DNA of 64,000 nucleotides from DATARH01 sp035550515 (GTDB lineage Bacteria > Pseudomonadota > Alphaproteobacteria > ATCC43930 > CGMCC-115725), in assembly GCA_035550515.1 (NCBI GenBank), contig DASZOZ010000032.1, forward strand, positions 1 to 64,000. Reading direction: 5' to 3'. The notes under the pieces are model-generated. The model was not told the origin of the DNA. It ran no database searches and saw only the letters and a list, made by a program, of their open reading frames with translations. Shown here piece by piece: positions 61,292 to 64,000 of this stretch. The first letter of the stretch is position 1. Each line of letters starts with the position of its first letter. Position numbers and translations under genes: made by a program.

Positions 61292-62197
61292 TCAATGTTC
61301 TTTTGCCCAGTGTTCTTTTGACCGCCGCTCGTAATGCCGCGAGTATTTCTCGGCGACGAGATCGGTCTTGACGACGACACAGACATCGGTGGTGTTGAAC
61401 TGGTGGTCGATCACCGCCCCATCGCCGACAAAGCCGCCGAGTCGCAGATAACCTTTGATCAGCGGCGGCAACAGGTTGAGCGTGCGTTCGGCGTCGATGC
61501 CGTCCGGGTCGAGACGCCGCATCTCGACATAGCGCTCGGGCAACGCGCGCGCGCGCAACTCGGGCGGCGCCAGGCGATGGTGGTAAAGATACGAGAGCGG
61601 CACCGCGAGCTGATCGGGATCGGTCCCCGGCAGGCTGGCGCAGCCGAACATCAGTGCGATGTCGTAGTGAAAGACGTAGTTGGCGATGCCGCTCCACAGC
61701 AAGGGCATCACGGCACGCGCACGATAGGCCGGGTCGACGCAGGAGCGGCCCAGTTCCAGCACCGGACCGGGATAGGCGACCAGGCGCGCGATGTCGTACT
61801 CGGCGGCGGAATAGAACCGTCCGCAGCGCCGCGCCGCCTCGCGCCGGATCAGCCGGTACGTGCCGACCACCGCCTCGGGGCCGGGGCCGCGCGAGTGGTC
61901 CAGCACCATCAGGTGGTCGCAGATCTCGTCGAACGGGTCGCTGTCGCGCCGGTCGCGCGCCATGTGCGGCGACGGCCGCGCGCCCATCGTCTCGTAGAAG
62001 ATGCGGTAGCGCAGCGCCTGCACCGCGTCGATGTCCGCGGCGGAGGCCGCCAGCCGCACCTGCAACGGTCCGCTAACGACGTTGAGGAGAGGCACGCGCC
62101 GCTCCTCGCCCCGGGGGTCGAGCACGCCGACCCGGTCAGGCGGCAATACCGAAGCGTCGGCGGTTGTGCCGATAATCACGCGGAAGTCCCCGTGCAT
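61292..62197 (-). CDS. olsB: GNAT-like N-acyltransferase, OlsB type
   Basis: A 301-residue protein of the hemolysin-like/OlsB acetyltransferase family. VRLAASAADIDAVQALRYRI, FDEICDHLMVLD, FYSAAEYDIARLVAYPGPVL, ELGRSCVDPAYRAR and IKGYLRLGGFVGDGAVIDH are typical. OlsB adds a 3-hydroxy fatty acid to ornithine in the first step of ornithine-lipid synthesis. The pair with plsC supports this role. Starts at ATG 62197. Confidence 0.85.
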   Translation of the reverse strand: MHGDFRVIIGTTADASVLPPDRVGVLDPRGEERRVPLLNVVSGPLQVRLAASAADIDAVQALRYRIFYETMGARPSPHMARDRRDSDPFDEICDHLMVLDHSRGPGPEAVVGTYRLIRREAARRCGRFYSAAEYDIARLVAYPGPVLELGRSCVDPAYRARAVMPLLWSGIANYVFHYDIALMFGCASLPGTDPDQLAVPLSYLYHHRLAPPELRARALPERYVEMRRLDPDGIDAERTLNLLPPLIKGYLRLGGFVGDGAVIDHQFNTTDVCVVVKTDLVAEKYSRHYERRSKEHWAKEH

Positions 62198-62237
62198 CGG
62201 GGCATCAAGGCGATCGCCGATCGCATCGATAAGAGGA

Positions 62238-62663
62238 TCACTCGGTCTTCCGTTCGCTGCCGCGCTTGACGGCGTAGAGTTCCAGCCGGTGCCCGACCAA
62301 GTCGTAGCCGAGCTGGTCGGCGACGAAATGCTGCAGCTTTTCTATTTCATCATTGCGAAACTCGATCACCCGTCCGGTCTGCAGATCGATCAGGTGGTCG
62401 TGATGCGCGCTCGGCATCTCTTCATAGCGCGACCGGCCGTCGCCGAAATCGTGGCGCGCCAATATGTTAGCCTCTTCGAACAGGCGCACGGTGCGATAGA
62501 CCGTGGCGATGCTGATGCGCGGGTCGATGTCGCTCGCGCGGCGATAGACCTGTTCGACATCCGGATGGTCGGCCGAATCCGACAGCACGCGGGCGATCAC
62601 CCGGCGCTGCTCGGTCATTTTCAGGCCCTTGTCGAGGCAGAGCTGCTCGAGGCGGGAGATCAT
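62238..62663 (-). CDS. Fur/Mur-family metal regulator
   Basis: A 141-residue Fur-type repressor. HTH QRRVIARVLSDSADHPDVEQ and STATVYRTVRLFEE-like ISIATVYRTVRLFEEANI, metal site SAHHDHLIDLQTGRVIEF. In alphaproteobacteria the true Fur orthologue often responds to manganese (Mur). It is upstream of olsB-plsC-miaB, as in related genomes. Distinct from the Irr-type protein at 36063-36494. Confidence 0.92.
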   Translation of the reverse strand: MISRLEQLCLDKGLKMTEQRRVIARVLSDSADHPDVEQVYRRASDIDPRISIATVYRTVRLFEEANILARHDFGDGRSRYEEMPSAHHDHLIDLQTGRVIEFRNDEIEKLQHFVADQLGYDLVGHRLELYAVKRGSERKTE

Positions 62664-62775
62664 CGGGCCGCGTTCCCGGCGAAGCGTACCGGGTCATTAT
62701 AGCGAACTCCGCGGGGGGAGCCTATGTCCGACAATCCGACTCGCCTATTCCAGCCTCCGTGCGCCGGGGCGCGTC

Positions 62776-63198
62776 TCAGGCGCTGCCCCGTCGGGCGCGC
62801 GTGCCGAGGCCGATTTCCTTGGCGAGCCGGCTGCGCTGCCGGGCGTAATTGGGCGCCACCATCGGGTAGTCGGGCGGCAGGCCCCAGCGCTCGCGATAGG
62901 TCTCGGGGCTCATGTTGTACGCGGTCTTCAGATGGCGCTTCAGCATCTTGAGCTTCTTGCCGTCCTCGAGGCAGACCAGGTAGTCGGGCTGGATCGACTT
63001 CTTGACGGTGACCGCCGGTTGCGGCCGGCTGGCCGGCGCCGCTGCGGCGGGCGCGCTGCCGATATTGGCAAGAGACTGATAGACCTGGTTGATCAGCTGC
63101 GCCAAGTCGCCGACCGCCACGGTGTTGTTGGAGACGTGAGCGGCGACGATTTCTGTCGTCAAGGCCAACAGATCGCCCGCCTGGTCCTTTTCGTCCAT
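62776..63198 (-). CDS. mucR: MucR/Ros-type zinc-finger regulator
   Basis: A 140-residue regulator. The N-terminus LLALTTEIVAAHVSNNTVAV is the oligomerisation domain; the zinc finger has CLEDGKKLKMLKRHLKTAYN and PETYRERWGLPPDYPMVAP. MucR is a global repressor of exopolysaccharide and cell-cycle genes, binding AT-rich DNA with T-A steps. ATG 63198 follows AGGAAGGA. The AT-richer upstream region (63199-63356) may hold autoregulatory sites. Confidence 0.92.
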   Translation of the reverse strand: MDEKDQAGDLLALTTEIVAAHVSNNTVAVGDLAQLINQVYQSLANIGSAPAAAAPASRPQPAVTVKKSIQPDYLVCLEDGKKLKMLKRHLKTAYNMSPETYRERWGLPPDYPMVAPNYARQRSRLAKEIGLGTRARRGSA

Positions 63199-63356
63199 GT
63201 TATCCTTCCTGAACCCGAACGCTTCGAGAAGCATAAGTAATGGGTCAAAGCTGTGCAACGAGGTATTCGGGGAATCTTGTGTGCTTTATGGAAACTTTCA
63301 ATTCCTCCGCAGAACAGTCGCGAAATTAAGCGAGTATCGGTGCTTGTGCCAAAAGG

Positions 63357-63827
63357 TCACGGGAACATCGGCGCGGCCGGCAGCGCAAGCCGCAGGACCA
63401 GCGCATCCGCCCGCCCGTCCGGCCGGCGATAATACCGCGGCCGGCGGCCGACGGCGGTAAAGCCGGCGCCGCCGTAAAGGTCTTTCGCCGCCTCGTTATC
63501 GACCGCCACTTCCAGCACGACCGACGGCAGGCCGCGCCGCGCCGCCTCCTCGATCGCCATCCGCAGCAAGGCTTGCGCGACGCCGCGGCGGCGCCAGCAC
63601 GGGACGACGCCGAGCGAGAGGACCTCGCACTCGTTGCCGAGATCGCGCACCAGGATGAAACCGGCCGGCTCGCCCTCTTCCCAGGCCAGCCAGCCGAAAC
63701 CGCCGGCGAGGGCGATGATCCGCGCCAGCGCCGGGGCCTCCCACGGATCGTCGGGAAAGCAGGCGCGGTGCAGCACCGCCAAGGCCTCCACCGTGCCGGG
63801 CGGGATCGGTTCGATCCGCCGGCTCAC
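63357..63827 (-). CDS. rimI: Ribosomal-protein-alanine N-acetyltransferase RimI
   Basis: A 156-residue GNAT enzyme. ALAVLHRACFPDDPWEAPAL, the acetyl-CoA loop VVPCWRRRGVAQALLR and LEVAVDNEAAKDLYGGAGF are RimI-like. The start is GTG 63827 in a GTGA overlap with the tsaB stop, which fits the common tsaB-rimI pairing. Confidence 0.92.
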   Translation of the reverse strand: MSRRIEPIPPGTVEALAVLHRACFPDDPWEAPALARIIALAGGFGWLAWEEGEPAGFILVRDLGNECEVLSLGVVPCWRRRGVAQALLRMAIEEAARRGLPSVVLEVAVDNEAAKDLYGGAGFTAVGRRPRYYRRPDGRADALVLRLALPAAPMFP

Positions 63828-64000
63828 GGTCTGCCGCCGGCGGCTTGCCGCGGCTTGGGGAAGCTGACGTCGGGGGGCCGCAAATAGAGCGCGCGCGCCG
63901 CCGCCGCCAATCCGGACTGCGCCGCCGCCAGTACGCCGCGCGCATCCGGCGCCGAACCTGGGACCGGCGTCACGTCCCGGCAACCCGCGAGCGACGCGGC
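63824..64000 (-). CDS. tsaB: tRNA threonylcarbamoyladenosine protein TsaB, C-terminal part (cut by window edge)
   Basis: The last 58 codons are visible on the minus strand: ...APDARGVLAAAQSGLAAAAR, ALYLRPPDVSFPKPRQ then AAGGRP and stop. The YLRPPD-V-x-PKP ending is typical of TsaB, a scaffold of the t6A synthase with TsaD. The start is outside the window. Confidence 0.85.
   Translation of the reverse strand, partial: AASLAGCRDVTPVPGSAPDARGVLAAAQSGLAAAARALYLRPPDVSFPKPRQAAGGRP

Overview
The window is about 64 kb of high-GC, densely packed chromosome from an alphaproteobacterium, most like the Rhodospirillales and relatives. The pointers are the dnaA-dnaN-recF-gyrB block next to rpsT, echA and mutM; ubiE-ubiB-coaBC-dut; the rimP-nusA-ylxR-infB-rbfA-truB-rpsO-pnp block; the order mucR, mur/fur, olsB, plsC, miaB, phoH, ybeY, corC, lnt, xre, metK, trmB; and an Irr-type Fur protein, MucR and ubiquinone genes. 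No tRNA, rRNA or CRISPR array was recognised.

Layout. 1-69: 5' end of an IS5-type transposase running off the edge. 0.2-3.7 kb: M20 peptidase, a GrdB-like protein with an in-frame UGA that looks like selenocysteine, and a TauD-type dioxygenase. 3.9-9.8 kb: rsmB, heparinase-like protein, WecA/MraY-like transferase, purH. 9.9-13.5 kb (minus): gamma-glutamyltransferase, MlrC-like M81 protein, small cytochrome c. 13.7-15.8 kb: tiny lipoprotein, Nudix hydrolase, two VOC proteins, a YefM-YoeB toxin-antitoxin pair. 15.9-24.7 kb (minus): gyrB, recF, dnaN, dnaA, rpsT, echA, mutM. 24.8-29.6 kb: ubiE, ubiB, coaBC, dut and an Rrf2 regulator overlapping dut. 29.8-33.4 kb: second TauD-like enzyme, cysK, moeB-like E1, an SH3 protein and a small secreted protein. 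33.5-36.5 kb (minus): Irr-type regulator, rubrerythrin, Fe-S oxidoreductase, DUF3501, with a likely Irr box. 36.5-38.7 kb: nitronate-monooxygenase-like flavoprotein and glycerophosphodiesterase. 38.8-52.1 kb (minus): the translation/transcription operon, into which a 1239-residue multidomain radical SAM protein is inserted between infB and rbfA. 52.2-64 kb (minus): trmB, metK, xre, lnt, corC, ybeY, phoH, miaB, plsC, olsB, mur/fur, mucR, rimI and the 3' end of tsaB.

Most interesting points: (1) the UGA at 2076-2078 is continued in the same frame by a homologous sequence, sits in a U-x-x-C motif and is followed by a hairpin with the geometry of a bacterial SECIS element; (2) the methyltransferase-TPR-unnamed domain-twitch-radical SAM fusion embedded in the infB-rbfA gap; (3) ylxR has no normal start codon but an ACG perfectly placed behind AAGGAG; (4) an intrinsic-terminator-like hairpin lies between a good promoter and the rimP start; (5) MutM has Lys in place of the last zinc-finger Cys. 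Several palindromic intergenic repeats, some with tandem expansion, are scattered through the window.
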